Shown here piece by piece: positions 40,012 through 49,351 of a DNA stretch of 55,229 bases. Origin of the DNA: Nitrospirillum pindoramense (GTDB taxonomy: Bacteria; Pseudomonadota; Alphaproteobacteria; Azospirillales; Azospirillaceae). The stretch is taken from positions 1 to 55,229 of the forward strand of contig NZ_VITR01000024.1 of the NCBI RefSeq assembly GCF_007827955.1, read 5' to 3'. The notes under the pieces were generated by a model, which saw nothing but the letters and a program-made list of their open reading frames with translations, did no database searches and had not been told where the DNA came from. The translations under genes and the position numbers were made by a program. Numbering within the stretch: the stretch's first letter is position 1; every line of letters starts with the position of its first letter.

Positions 40012-43000
40012 ATGAGCAGCGGCAACATCTCCGCGGTCGCCATCCGCCATCCCATCCCGCCCATCGTCCTGTTCATCGTCCTGATCATCTCGGGCATCAT
40101 CGCCTATTTCAAGCTGGACGTGGCCGGCAGCCCGGACCTCGACTTCCCGGTGGTCACCGTGACGGTCAGCCGTCCGGGCGCCGCGCCGTCGGAAATGGAA
40201 GTCCAGGTGACCAAGCTGGTCGAGGACGCGGTGTCCAGTATCGTCGGCCTGGATCACGTGTCGTCCGACATCACCGATGGCCTGTCCAACACGGTGCTTG
40301 AATTCAAGATCGGTTACGACACCGACCGCGCCGTGAACGACGTGCGCAACGCCATTTCCCGCATCCGGGCCAACCTGCCCTCGGACATCTATGAGCCGCA
40401 GGTGGAGCGCCAGGACGTCACGGGCGACGAAATCCTGACCTACGCCGTCTCCTCCGACACCCGGTCGGTGGAGGAACTGTCCTGGCTGATCGACAATGAG
40501 ATCAGCCGCGCCATCACCCATGTGCCTGGCGTGGGCGCCACCGATCGCTTCGGCGGCCTGGACCGGGAAATCCGCATCAACCTCGATCCCAACCGCCTGA
40601 TGGCGCGGGGCATCACCGCCGACGAGGTCAATTCCCAGCTGCGCGCCCTGAACGTGGATCTGCCCGGCGGGCGGGGTGCCGTGGGGACCAAGGAACAGTC
40701 CATCCGCACCCTGGGTTCCGCCCGCACGGTGGAGGACCTGGCGAACACCGAGATCACCATCCCCGTCTACTTCGGCACCTTCGCCGGTTCCGCCGCCAAG
40801 GTTCGGCTCAGCGACCTGGGCACCGTGACCGATGGCACGTCGGAGATGCGCTACATCTCCCGCTATGACGGCCAGCCCACGGTGGGTTTCAGCATCCGCC
40901 GCGCCCCCCATTCCTCGGAAGTGACCATCGCCAAGGGCGTGGATGAGGAAATCGAGAAGCTGAGCAAGCAGTATCCCGACGTCCACTTCAACCTGATCTT
41001 CGACGAAGTCAAACACACCAAGCAGAGCTTCGCCGGCTCGGTGGAGGCATTGCTGCTGGGCTCCATCCTGGCGGTGATCGTAGTGTGGTGGTTCCTGCGG
41101 GACGGCCGCGCCACCTTCATCTCGGCCCTGGCCATGCCGCTGTCCACCATTCCCACCTTCCTGGTCATCCAGTGGATGGGCTTCTCGTTGAACTTCATCA
41201 CCCTGCTGGCCCTGTCGCTGGTGGTGGGCATCCTGGTCGACGACGCGATCGTGGAAATCGAGAACATCGTCCGCCACATCCGCATGGGTAAGCGCCCGTT
41301 CCAGGCGGCGCTGGAGGCGGCGGACGAGATCGGCCTGGCGGTGGTTGCCACCACCATGACCATCGTCGTCGTCTTCCTGCCGGTGTCCTTCATGTCCGGC
41401 ATCGTCGGGCAGTACTTCAAGTCCTTCGGCGTGACGGTGGCCGTGGCCGTCCTGTTCTCGCTGCTGGTGGCGCGCCTGATCACGCCGCTGATGGCGGCCT
41501 ACATGCTGAAGCCGGCGCAGCCGGACCACCATGACGCGGAAAGCCGCTGGTTGCGGCAGTACGGCCGGCTGCTGGGATGGAGCATGAACCACCGCTGGCT
41601 GACCGTGCTGGCCGGTGTCGGCATCTTCGCCGTGTCGCTGGTCATGGCCGCCATGTTGCCTTCTGGCTTCGTGCCGCCCAGCGACAACGGCCTGTCCACC
41701 GTGCAGGTCATCCTGCCGCCAGGCGCCACCTTGGCCGAAACCGACGCGACCACTCAGATGGTGGGCAACATCCTGGCCAAGCGGCCCGAGGTGTTGCACG
41801 TCTGGACCCGCGCTGGCCGCAACAACCAGCTGCGCAACGGTGCCGTCACCGCTATCCTGAAGCCCAAGTCCGAGCGCATGAGCAAGCAGGACTTCGAGGC
41901 AGCAGTGACGCCGGAACTGAACCGCGTGCCAGGCGCCCATATCGGCTTCAACTCGTCCATCGGCTGGGGCGCCAAGGACATCAGCGTCCTGCTGACCAGC
42001 AACGACGGCCCGGCGTTGGAACGCTTCTCCAACCAAGTGCTGGACGAGATGCGGCAGCAGCCCTTCCTGGCCAACGTCACCTCCACCGCGGCCTTGCTGC
42101 GTCCTGAAATCCAGATCCGTCCTTTCTTCGACCGGGCGGCGGAGCAGGGCGTGTCGGTGGCCGCCATCGGCCAGGTGGCCAAGATCGCCACCCTGGGCGA
42201 CCTGGACACCAGCGTGGCCAAGTTCAACCTGGGGGATCGCCAGGTGCCCATCCGGGTGCAGATCGACCCCAAGTACCGGTCGGACATGGACGTGGTGGAG
42301 AACCTGCGCGTCCGCACCTCCGCCGGCGACCTGCTGCCGCTGCGCGCCGTCGCCAGCATCGGCATGGGCGCGGGTGCCGTGGAGATCGAGCGCTTCGACC
42401 GGGCCCGCAAGATCGCGGTCGAGGCCGACCTGCGCGGCATAGAGGTGGGCGAGGCGATGAAGCGGATCAATGAGCTTCCCTCCATGGCCCATATGCCGCC
42501 CGGCATCTCCAAGCCCGCCTATGGGCAGACGCAGGAGATGCAGAACATGATGATCGGTTTCGCCATCGCCCTGGCCACCGCCTTCCTGCTGATCCTGGCG
42601 GTGCTGATCCTGCTGTTCCGCAATTTCTTCCAGCCGGTGACCATCATGACCGCGTTGCCGCTCAGCTTCGGCGGCGCCTTCGCGGCCCTGTTGATCGGGC
42701 ACATGTCCCTGTCGCTGCCCGCCCTCATCGGCATCCTGATGCTGATGGGCATCGTGACCAAGAACTCCATCCTGCTGGTGGAGTACGCCATCGTCTCGAT
42801 GCGCGACCGGGGCATGAACCGGCGCGAGGCCCTGCTGGACGCCGGCGCCAAGCGCGCGCGCCCCATCATCATGACCACCATCGCCATGGTGGCGGGCATG
42901 GTTCCCATCGCCATCGGCGTGGGCAACGACAGCTCGTTCCAGCAGCCGATGGCGACGGCGGTCATTGGCGGCCTGATCACCTCCACCCTGCTGTCCCTGG

Positions 43001-43137
43001 TGTTCGTCCCCGCCGTCTTCACCATCGTGGACGACATCAACAAGTGGCTGTCGCCCAAGTTCGGGCGTTTCATCACCCCCAAGGAGGGGCCGAGCCACCC
43101 CGCCGCCCTGCACCCGGTGGTGAAAAGCGCGGAGTGA
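40012..43137 (+). CDS. RND efflux transporter permease (AcrB/MdtB-like, HAE1 type)
   Basis: 1041 residues from ATG 40012. Standard RND layout: helix 1 (about 18-36), a large periplasmic loop, helices 2-7, a second periplasmic loop, helices 8-12. Proton-relay aspartates Asp410 and Asp411 are in VGILVDDAIVEIENI, and the late helices carry GIVTKNSILLVEYAI. Early sequence (PVVTVTVSRPGAAPSEMEVQVTKLVEDAV) is of the multidrug HAE1 type rather than the metal-pump type. It acts as a homotrimer exporting substrates from the periplasm/inner membrane in exchange for protons. It is co-transcribed with the adaptor gene. The substrate is unknown; divergence from the Pls-like synthetase makes export of, or resistance to, its product a possible role. 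Confidence 0.94.
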   Translation: MSSGNISAVAIRHPIPPIVLFIVLIISGIIAYFKLDVAGSPDLDFPVVTVTVSRPGAAPSEMEVQVTKLVEDAVSSIVGLDHVSSDITDGLSNTVLEFKIGYDTDRAVNDVRNAISRIRANLPSDIYEPQVERQDVTGDEILTYAVSSDTRSVEELSWLIDNEISRAITHVPGVGATDRFGGLDREIRINLDPNRLMARGITADEVNSQLRALNVDLPGGRGAVGTKEQSIRTLGSARTVEDLANTEITIPVYFGTFAGSAAKVRLSDLGTVTDGTSEMRYISRYDGQPTVGFSIRRAPHSSEVTIAKGVDEEIEKLSKQYPDVHFNLIFDEVKHTKQSFAGSVEALLLGSILAVIVVWWFLRDGRATFISALAMPLSTIPTFLVIQWMGFSLNFITLLALSLVVGILVDDAIVEIENIVRHIRMGKRPFQAALEAADEIGLAVVATTMTIVVVFLPVSFMSGIVGQYFKSFGVTVAVAVLFSLLVARLITPLMAAYMLKPAQPDHHDAESRWLRQYGRLLGWSMNHRWLTVLAGVGIFAVSLVMAAMLPSGFVPPSDNGLSTVQVILPPGATLAETDATTQMVGNILAKRPEVLHVWTRAGRNNQLRNGAVTAILKPKSERMSKQDFEAAVTPELNRVPGAHIGFNSSIGWGAKDISVLLTSNDGPALERFSNQVLDEMRQQPFLANVTSTAALLRPEIQIRPFFDRAAEQGVSVAAIGQVAKIATLGDLDTSVAKFNLGDRQVPIRVQIDPKYRSDMDVVENLRVRTSAGDLLPLRAVASIGMGAGAVEIERFDRARKIAVEADLRGIEVGEAMKRINELPSMAHMPPGISKPAYGQTQEMQNMMIGFAIALATAFLLILAVLILLFRNFFQPVTIMTALPLSFGGAFAALLIGHMSLSLPALIGILMLMGIVTKNSILLVEYAIVSMRDRGMNRREALLDAGAKRARPIIMTTIAMVAGMVPIAIGVGNDSSFQQPMATAVIGGLITSTLLSLVFVPAVFTIVDDINKWLSPKFGRFITPKEGPSHPAALHPVVKSAE

Positions 43138-43170
43138 GCGCCGCGGCAGAGGGCCGGCAGAGGATTGAAA

Positions 43171-43205
43171 TAGGGCGGGCGCCGCAAGGGCCCGCCCTAT
43201 CTTCT
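43171..43205. terminator. Bidirectional terminator between RND and DUF1345 genes
   Basis: TAGGGCGGGC (43171-43180) and GCCCGCCCTA (43190-43199) form a perfect 10-bp stem. TCTTCTT follows on the plus strand and TTTCAAT on the minus strand. It fits the 73-base gap between two convergent stops. Confidence 0.7.
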
Positions 43206-43210
43206 TGGTG

Positions 43211-43855
43211 TCAGTTCCCCAGAAGGCCGGCCCCCATGTTGACACCCAGCGCCAGGATGGCGGTGTTGAACAGGAAGGACAGCAGGCTGTGGGCCAGCAC
43301 CGGCCGGCGGATGGTGGGCCCTTGCGTCGTCACGTCCGACACCTGGGCCGTCATGCCGATGGTGAAGGCGAAGTATAGGAATTCCCAATAATCGGGCTGC
43401 GTGCAGCCGGGGAAGTCGATGCCCTTGCCCTCCAGCCAGTAGGAATGGGCGTAGTGCTGGGCGAAGATGACGTGGACGAAGCTCCACGAGCACAGCACGG
43501 TGGCGGCCCCCAGGGCGGCGCTGGCGCCGACATGGGCCGTGCCCTTGGCGTCCGCCACCTCCAGCACGATGGCGACCAGGGAGGCCAGGGCCGCCGTGCT
43601 GGCGACCATGAGGATGATCCACTTGCCCGATTCCAGGTCGCGCGCGCGGGACCGCATGCTGTCCAGGTTGGCGCGGCCGAATTGGATCAGCACCAGGGTG
43701 ATGTAGAGGGCGACGCCGGCGCACCAGCCGATCAGCACGGCGCTGACCGTGTGGACGGCGCGCGACGCGGCTAGGCCCACGCCGCCGCCGAATGCCAGCC
43801 CGATGAACAGGCTGGGATGGTGCCGAAATGGTCGCAATGGATTGACGATGGCCAT
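43211..43855 (-). CDS. DUF1345 domain-containing membrane protein
   Basis: 214 residues from ATG 43855. Five to six hydrophobic segments: LFIGLAFGGGVGLA, AVLIGWCAGVALYITLVLI, WIILMVASTAALASLVAIVL, ALGAATVLCSWSFVHVIFAQHYAHSYW, and a C-terminal pair. The pattern WSFVHVIFAQHYAHSYWLEGKGIDFPG...PDYWEFLYFAFTIGMTAQVSDV is the DUF1345 signature. Function of this inner-membrane family is unknown. It is a single gene between convergent RND genes and a divergent alpha-2-macroglobulin gene. Confidence 0.9.
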   Translation of the reverse strand: MAIVNPLRPFRHHPSLFIGLAFGGGVGLAASRAVHTVSAVLIGWCAGVALYITLVLIQFGRANLDSMRSRARDLESGKWIILMVASTAALASLVAIVLEVADAKGTAHVGASAALGAATVLCSWSFVHVIFAQHYAHSYWLEGKGIDFPGCTQPDYWEFLYFAFTIGMTAQVSDVTTQGPTIRRPVLAHSLLSFLFNTAILALGVNMGAGLLGN

Positions 43856-44236
43856 GAGGTCGGCCCCGGAGGCGGTGGGGAAGGAACGATCCCAGCGTTA
43901 GGCGGACAGCCGGGCCGGGGCAAGGAAACAAGTGGAAAGGCCGGGCCGGCGTTTCGACCGAGGAGGGGTCCCTGAGGCTAAGCCTGGGGATATGCCAGGT
44001 GTAAAAGGGGGCGATGGGGCAGGGCAAAGCGTCCGCCACAGCCCCGCTCACGCCCCGCTATCCCCTTTGGCCTAGGGATGTGAGGCCGAACGGCGTGCCG
44101 TATCGACAACGCGCCTGTTGCAATAGCGTCCAAAACATCGTCCTCTGGCGCCCTGACTGGCTGGATGCCCCTTCAATACGGGTGCCGGCTTTCCTGGTTT
44201 CTTGCCGTCATTATCGGGGTGGAGGCCCCGTCGCCC
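43856..44236. promoter_or_regulatory. Divergent intergenic region between DUF1345 and alpha-2-macroglobulin genes
   Basis: 381 bases without a supported gene. The only symmetric element noted is the 11-base AGGCTAAGCCT (43975-43985). The macroglobulin frame stays open back to 44165, but no signal peptide fits there. No clear promoter boxes were identified. Confidence 0.35.
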
Positions 44237-47200
44237 ATGGTGCGTAGCTTCGCCGCGGCCCTCGCTTTGGCTGTCTTCCTGCCCGCCGCCGCCACAGCTT
44301 CCCCGCAAGAGCGCGCGCCAGCACCCCAGCCGGCGGCCGCCCAGCCTTCATCCCCCCCGGCCCCATCTCTCCAGGCCCCATCTCCCAAGAACGGGCCTGG
44401 CGATCCTCCGAAGGCCCCCCCCGTTGGGGCGACTCAGGCGCCGGCCGATACCGGCCCCTTCGCCCTGACCGGGCTGGAGGTGAACGCCGAGCGTGATGAC
44501 CCGGAGGCCTGCTTCACCTTCAACCGGCCCCTGGCCAAGGCCCGGCCCGGCCTTCAGGACCCCTATGCCGGCAAGGTCGAGGTGCTGGCCAGGAACACCG
44601 CCCCCGCCAGTGCCGCCCCCGCCGGTGCCGCCCCAGCCGGTGCCGACGCCGCCGGGACCCCCGTGCAGAAGCCGGTGGTGGCGCGGGATCGCACCCTGTG
44701 CGTCCAGAAGCTGGAGCACGGCCACCGCTACACCGTCACCCTGAAGGCCGGCCTGCCCGCCGCCGGCGGCGCCGAGACCTTGGCCGCGCCGCAGTCGCGC
44801 GAGATCGAGGTGTTGAACCGCCGTCCGGTCCTGTCCTTTCGCGGCGGCGGCTACATCCTGCCGCGCATCGGCCGCGAGGGCCTGCCCCTGCGCACCATCA
44901 ATGTGGAGCGCGCGCGCCTGCAGGTGCTGCACATCAAGGACCGCTCCCTGGTGGAGCAGATTTATTACGGCCGCCTGAACCAGACCTTGAATGATCTGGA
45001 TGTGGGCTCGCTGGTGGAAAAGAACGGCGAGCTGGTGTGGCGCGGTGAAATGGCCGTGGGCGCCAAGCGCAACCAGCCGCAGGTGACACCCTTCCCCATC
45101 GATGCCGTCCTGGGCCAGCTGAAGCCCGGCGTGTATGTCGCGGTGGCGGAGGATGCCGTCGCCAAGACCGCCGGCTGGGAAGGCCGCGCCACCCAGTGGT
45201 TCATCGTTTCCGACCTGGGCCTGACCACGCTGTCGGGCACCAACGGCTTGCAGGTCTACGTCCATTCCCTGCGCACGGCCACGCCGCTGGCGGGGGTTGA
45301 GGTGCGGGTGGCCGCCCGCGACAACAAGGAACTGGGCAAGGCGCTGACCGGGTCCGATGGCGCCGCCCGCTTCGACCCGGCCTCCGGCGCGGCCAAGGGC
45401 CAGGCCCTGTTCGCCAGCACCAAGGATGGCGATTTCAGCTTCCTGGATCTGTCGGCCCCCGGCCTGGACCTGGCCGCGCGCGGCGCTGCCGGCCGTCCCG
45501 CCCCGGGCGCCCTGGACGCCTATGTCTTCGCCGAGCGCGGCATCTATCGCCCGGGTGGGGTGGTGCATGTCACCGCCCTGCTGCGCGATGCCGCCGGCCA
45601 GGCGGTGGCCGGCCGTCCCCTGACCCTGAAGGTCCAGCGCCCCGATGGGCTGGAGATCGAGCGCTATAGCCTCACCGACCGGGGCATGGGGGGCTTCGCC
45701 GCCACCGTGGATCTGCCCGGCAACGCCGCCACCGGCACCTGGACCGTCACGGCCCATGCCGACGCGGATGGCCCCGCCGTGGGCACCCTGCGCTTCCAGG
45801 TGGCGGATTTCGTGCCGCCGCGCGTGAACCTGGACCTGTCCGCCGACCAGGCGCGGGTGGGGCCGGACGGCACCCTGACGCTGTCGATCAACGGCCGCAC
45901 GCCCAGCGGCGCCCCGGCCGCCAACCTGGCCGGCACCCTGTCAGTCACGCTGCGCGCCGCCGCCGATCCCTTCCCCGAGCTTCAGGGGCCGCAATTCCAA
46001 GGCTACCGCTTCGGCCTGGCGCAGGAGGACGGCGCCCCCCGGCAGGAAACTCTGCCCGGCTTCGCCACCGATGCCAATGGCGTCGCCACCGTGCCTGTGT
46101 CGCTGAAGGGCAAGCTGGACGGGTCCCGCCCGCTGGAGGCGGTGTTCCATGCCGCCCTGTTCGACGTGGGCGGTGGCACCACCGGCCATGATCTGGTGGT
46201 CCCGGTGGAGCGGCACCCCTACACCATCGGCATTCGTCCGCGGTTCAACGATGACGCCGTGCCCGAAGGGGCCACGGCGGCCTTCGACGTCATCGCCGTG
46301 TCGCCGGACGGCAAGCCGCTGGACAAGGGACAGTTGTCCTATGACCTGTACGAGGAACGCCTGGACTATGTCTGGTTCGAGGCCAACGGCAGCTGGGACT
46401 ACAAGCCCCAGATTCACGACCAGAAGGTGACGGGCGGTACGCTGGCGACCACGGCCAAGGCGCCGGCGGGCGTCGAGGTGCCCGTGTCGTCCGGCCGCTA
46501 CCGGCTGGAAGTGTACGATCCCGCCACCGGCGTGTCGGGCAGCGTGCGCTTCGCCGCCGGCTCCTGGGTCAGCGCCCGGCTGGGTGAGACGCCGGACGCC
46601 GTGGAGGTGACGGTGAAGGGCGCCGTGGGCGGCGGTCCGGTGGTGCCGGGGGCCAAGGCGGCCGTCTTCGTGCGTCCGCCCTACCGCAGCACCGTGCTGA
46701 TCACCCTGGCCGACCGGGCGGTACGCCAGACCCTGACCCGGGAGATCGGGGCCGAGGGCGCCCTGGTGGAAATCCCGGTGGATGCCGACATCGGCGGCGG
46801 CGCCTATGTCATCGCCAACGCCTTCGCGCCTGTGGAGGCTGGCCGCCGCTCCCTGCCGCGGCGGGCCGTCGGGGTGGATTTCCTACCCGTGACCCTGGTC
46901 AGCCGCACGCTGACGCCCAAGGTGGAAGGTCCGGCGGAGGCCAAGCCGCACCAGACGGTGCACATCCCCGTCGTGGTGCCGGGCGTTGCCGCCGGCCAGG
47001 GCGTCCACCTGGTGCTGGCCGCCGTGGACCAGGGTGTGCTGGACCTCACCGGCTACAAGACTCCGGACCCGGAGGCCTGGTTCTTCGGCCAGCGCCAACT
47101 GGGCGTGGAGATCCACGACGTTTACGGCCGCCTGACCGCGCCGCACGGCGCCCCGCTCGCCGCCGCGCCCGCGCCCGTCCCCACCTCAGACACGGTGCCG

Positions 47201-49273
47201 CCCCGGGGCGCGCCCGTCGTGGCGCTCTATTCGGGCATCCTGCCCGTGGGGAATGATGGCAAGGTGCAGGTGCCCCTGACCCTGCCGGACTTCCAGGGCC
47301 GCCTGCGTCTGATGGCGACCGTGTGGTCGGCCGGCGCCCTGGGCCATGCCGACCGGGTCCTGTCGGTGCGCGACCCGGTGCGCGCCGATATGGCGCTGCC
47401 CCGCTTCCTTGCGCCGGACGATACCGTCCGTCTGGCCTTGACCCTGAACAACGTCAGCGGCACGCGGGGCACCTACACGGTGACCCTGCAGGCCGAGGGG
47501 CCGCTCGCCTTCCCGGTGGATACGGCCAACCGCGGCGTGGGCGCCAAGAAGCGCAAGGGCAAGGATGTGCAGCGGCCGGAGCCGCGGGAGATCGTGGCCG
47601 TCTTTCATGGCCTGGCCAAGGGCGGCAAGGTCACCCTGAATCGCGTGATGAAGGGCCTGGCCGTTGGATCGGGCCGCCTGCTCATGACGGTCAAGGGGCC
47701 CGAGGGTGTGGTGCTGTCCCGTGAGTTCACCGTGCCGGTGCGGGGCAATCTGCCCGTCGTCACCCGGCATGAGACGGCGGACATCCGGCCCGGTGCCAGC
47801 GTCCAGGTCCCGGCCGAATCGGCCCAGGGCCTGCGTCCGGAGACGGCGGTGTCGGGGCTGGCGCTCAGCCCCCTGCCGGAGCTGGACGTGCCCGGCCTGC
47901 TCATGACCCTGGACCGCAACCCCTATGGGTCGTCGGAACAGATCGCCAGCCGCGCCCTGCCGCTGCTCTATCTGGGTGACGCGGGCAAGGCGCTGGGCCT
48001 CTATACCGACGCCACCCTGCGGGAGCGCATCGACCGCGCCATCGACAAGCTGCTGACACTGGAGCGGGCGGACGGCGGTTTCGCCTTGTGGTCGGCGGAT
48101 GGCCCGGCGGAGCCTTGGCTGTCGGCTTACGTCATGGACTTCCTGACCCGGGCGCGCGACACCGGCCACGCCGTGCCCGACGCGCCCTACCGCAAGGGCC
48201 TGGACTGGCTGGTGCGCAGCATCGGCAACAGCTGGGTGGAACCGGCGGACCTGCCCGCCCGCGCCTATGGCCTGGCCGTCGTGGCCAAGGCCAAGGCGGT
48301 GGACGCCACGCCGGTGCGCTACTTCTATGAAACCTTCTGGGACAAGCTGCCGACCCGTCTGGCGCGGGCGCACGTCGCGGCGGCGCTGGCCGCGGTGGGC
48401 TTGCCCCAGGCTCAGGACGCCTACAACAGGGTCGACGGCCTGCGCATCACCCTGCCGGGCATGCGCGACTTCGGCTCCGACCTGCGCGACCGGGCGGCCA
48501 GCCTGGCCTTGCTGGCCGAGGGCAACGCGCCCCTGGACCGGGTGACCGCCCAGGCACGCGAGGTGCAGGGCCTGCTGCGCGAACCGGCGCTGATCAGCAG
48601 CCAGGAACGCGCCTGGCTGCTGGTGGCCAGCCGGGGCCTGATGCAGCGCGCCGGCTCCATGACCTTGGGGCTGGCGGGGCAGGCGCCAGCGGAAACCCGG
48701 CCCCTGGTGCGCCGTCTGGAGATCGGCGGCCGCGCCTTGACCGTCACCAACGGCGGCCAAGCCGCCATCCAGCGCACGGTGGCCGTCGCCGGCATCCCCC
48801 TGGCCGCTCCCATGGGCACCCCCGGCGCCACGGCGCAGGGATATTCCATCGACCGCCGCCTGCTGGACCTGAAGGGCCGGCCGGTGGACCCGGCCCGCAT
48901 CCACCAGAACGACCTGCTGGCCGTCGTGCTGTCGGGCAAGGTGGAGGGGACGGCCCCGACCCAGGTGCTGGTCAGCGACCCCGTGGCGGCGGGCCTGACC
49001 ATCGAGACGGTGCGAATCGCCCGGGGCGGCCTGCCGCCGGAGCTGGCGGGCGCCGTGGGCGACCTCAGTGACGCCACCCATGTGGAAGCGCGCGAGGATC
49101 GCTACGTCGCCGCGGTGGATCTGCCGGCGGACCGCCGCGAGTTCCGGCTGGTCTACCTGGTGCGGGCGGTGCTGCCCGGCACCTATTCCCTGGCGCCATC
49201 GCAGGTGGAGGAATGGACCTCACCCAACCACCAGGCCACCGGCGCCGCCGGCAGCCTCACCATCCTTCCCTGA
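44237..49273 (+). CDS. Bacterial alpha-2-macroglobulin family protein, thioester cysteine lost
   Basis: 1678 residues from ATG 44237, with GTGGAGG upstream; the start gives a good signal peptide (MVRSFAAALALAVFLPAAATA) without a lipobox cysteine. A Pro/Ala-rich spacer (about 22-75) follows, then macroglobulin-like domains including AYVFAERGIYRPGGVVHVTALLRD, a bait-like middle region and the central QGVHLVLAAVDQGVLDLTGY motif. A terpenoid-cyclase-like domain follows (around ERADGGFALWSADGPAEPWLSAYVMDFL). The usual thioester motif, normally YGCTEQ-like, reads YGSSEQ here (Ser1232), so covalent trapping is not expected. Family role: periplasmic protease inhibitor protecting the envelope. The class lacking the thioester (YfaS-like) may differ mechanistically. 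No pbpC gene adjoins it. Confidence 0.9.
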   Translation: MVRSFAAALALAVFLPAAATASPQERAPAPQPAAAQPSSPPAPSLQAPSPKNGPGDPPKAPPVGATQAPADTGPFALTGLEVNAERDDPEACFTFNRPLAKARPGLQDPYAGKVEVLARNTAPASAAPAGAAPAGADAAGTPVQKPVVARDRTLCVQKLEHGHRYTVTLKAGLPAAGGAETLAAPQSREIEVLNRRPVLSFRGGGYILPRIGREGLPLRTINVERARLQVLHIKDRSLVEQIYYGRLNQTLNDLDVGSLVEKNGELVWRGEMAVGAKRNQPQVTPFPIDAVLGQLKPGVYVAVAEDAVAKTAGWEGRATQWFIVSDLGLTTLSGTNGLQVYVHSLRTATPLAGVEVRVAARDNKELGKALTGSDGAARFDPASGAAKGQALFASTKDGDFSFLDLSAPGLDLAARGAAGRPAPGALDAYVFAERGIYRPGGVVHVTALLRDAAGQAVAGRPLTLKVQRPDGLEIERYSLTDRGMGGFAATVDLPGNAATGTWTVTAHADADGPAVGTLRFQVADFVPPRVNLDLSADQARVGPDGTLTLSINGRTPSGAPAANLAGTLSVTLRAAADPFPELQGPQFQGYRFGLAQEDGAPRQETLPGFATDANGVATVPVSLKGKLDGSRPLEAVFHAALFDVGGGTTGHDLVVPVERHPYTIGIRPRFNDDAVPEGATAAFDVIAVSPDGKPLDKGQLSYDLYEERLDYVWFEANGSWDYKPQIHDQKVTGGTLATTAKAPAGVEVPVSSGRYRLEVYDPATGVSGSVRFAAGSWVSARLGETPDAVEVTVKGAVGGGPVVPGAKAAVFVRPPYRSTVLITLADRAVRQTLTREIGAEGALVEIPVDADIGGGAYVIANAFAPVEAGRRSLPRRAVGVDFLPVTLVSRTLTPKVEGPAEAKPHQTVHIPVVVPGVAAGQGVHLVLAAVDQGVLDLTGYKTPDPEAWFFGQRQLGVEIHDVYGRLTAPHGAPLAAAPAPVPTSDTVPPRGAPVVALYSGILPVGNDGKVQVPLTLPDFQGRLRLMATVWSAGALGHADRVLSVRDPVRADMALPRFLAPDDTVRLALTLNNVSGTRGTYTVTLQAEGPLAFPVDTANRGVGAKKRKGKDVQRPEPREIVAVFHGLAKGGKVTLNRVMKGLAVGSGRLLMTVKGPEGVVLSREFTVPVRGNLPVVTRHETADIRPGASVQVPAESAQGLRPETAVSGLALSPLPELDVPGLLMTLDRNPYGSSEQIASRALPLLYLGDAGKALGLYTDATLRERIDRAIDKLLTLERADGGFALWSADGPAEPWLSAYVMDFLTRARDTGHAVPDAPYRKGLDWLVRSIGNSWVEPADLPARAYGLAVVAKAKAVDATPVRYFYETFWDKLPTRLARAHVAAALAAVGLPQAQDAYNRVDGLRITLPGMRDFGSDLRDRAASLALLAEGNAPLDRVTAQAREVQGLLREPALISSQERAWLLVASRGLMQRAGSMTLGLAGQAPAETRPLVRRLEIGGRALTVTNGGQAAIQRTVAVAGIPLAAPMGTPGATAQGYSIDRRLLDLKGRPVDPARIHQNDLLAVVLSGKVEGTAPTQVLVSDPVAAGLTIETVRIARGGLPPELAGAVGDLSDATHVEAREDRYVAAVDLPADRREFRLVYLVRAVLPGTYSLAPSQVEEWTSPNHQATGAAGSLTILP
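44600..44644 (+). repeat. Three in-frame 15-base tandem repeats in the macroglobulin gene
   Basis: Units 44600-44614, 44615-44629 and 44630-44644 differ at one or two positions and encode APASA, APAGA, APAGA (residues about 122-136). They form a flexible insertion between two conserved beta segments (VEVLARN and RTLCVQKLEHG). Slippage-prone, so its length may vary among strains. Confidence 0.7.
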
Positions 49274-49291
49274 ACCGACCCCACATGAAAA

Positions 49292-49326
49292 CAGCCCCGG
49301 AAGCGTCGCTTCCGGGGCTGCTTTTT
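49292..49326. terminator. Bidirectional terminator between macroglobulin and cold-shock genes
   Basis: CAGCCCCGGAAGC (49292-49304), loop GTC and GCTTCCGGGGCTG (49308-49320) form a perfect 13-bp stem. CTTTTTAA follows on the plus strand and TTTTCATG on the minus strand, so it serves both convergent genes. Confidence 0.9.
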
Positions 49327-49351
49327 AAAGCTGGTCAAGCCGGCGGTGACC

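Noticed and set aside
38734-43245. 1503-codon open frame on the minus strand
   Set aside because: It is antisense to the RND adaptor and pump genes, which have full family motifs. Its product is Gly/His/Asp/Gln-rich low-complexity sequence, the usual shadow of GC-rich coding DNA.
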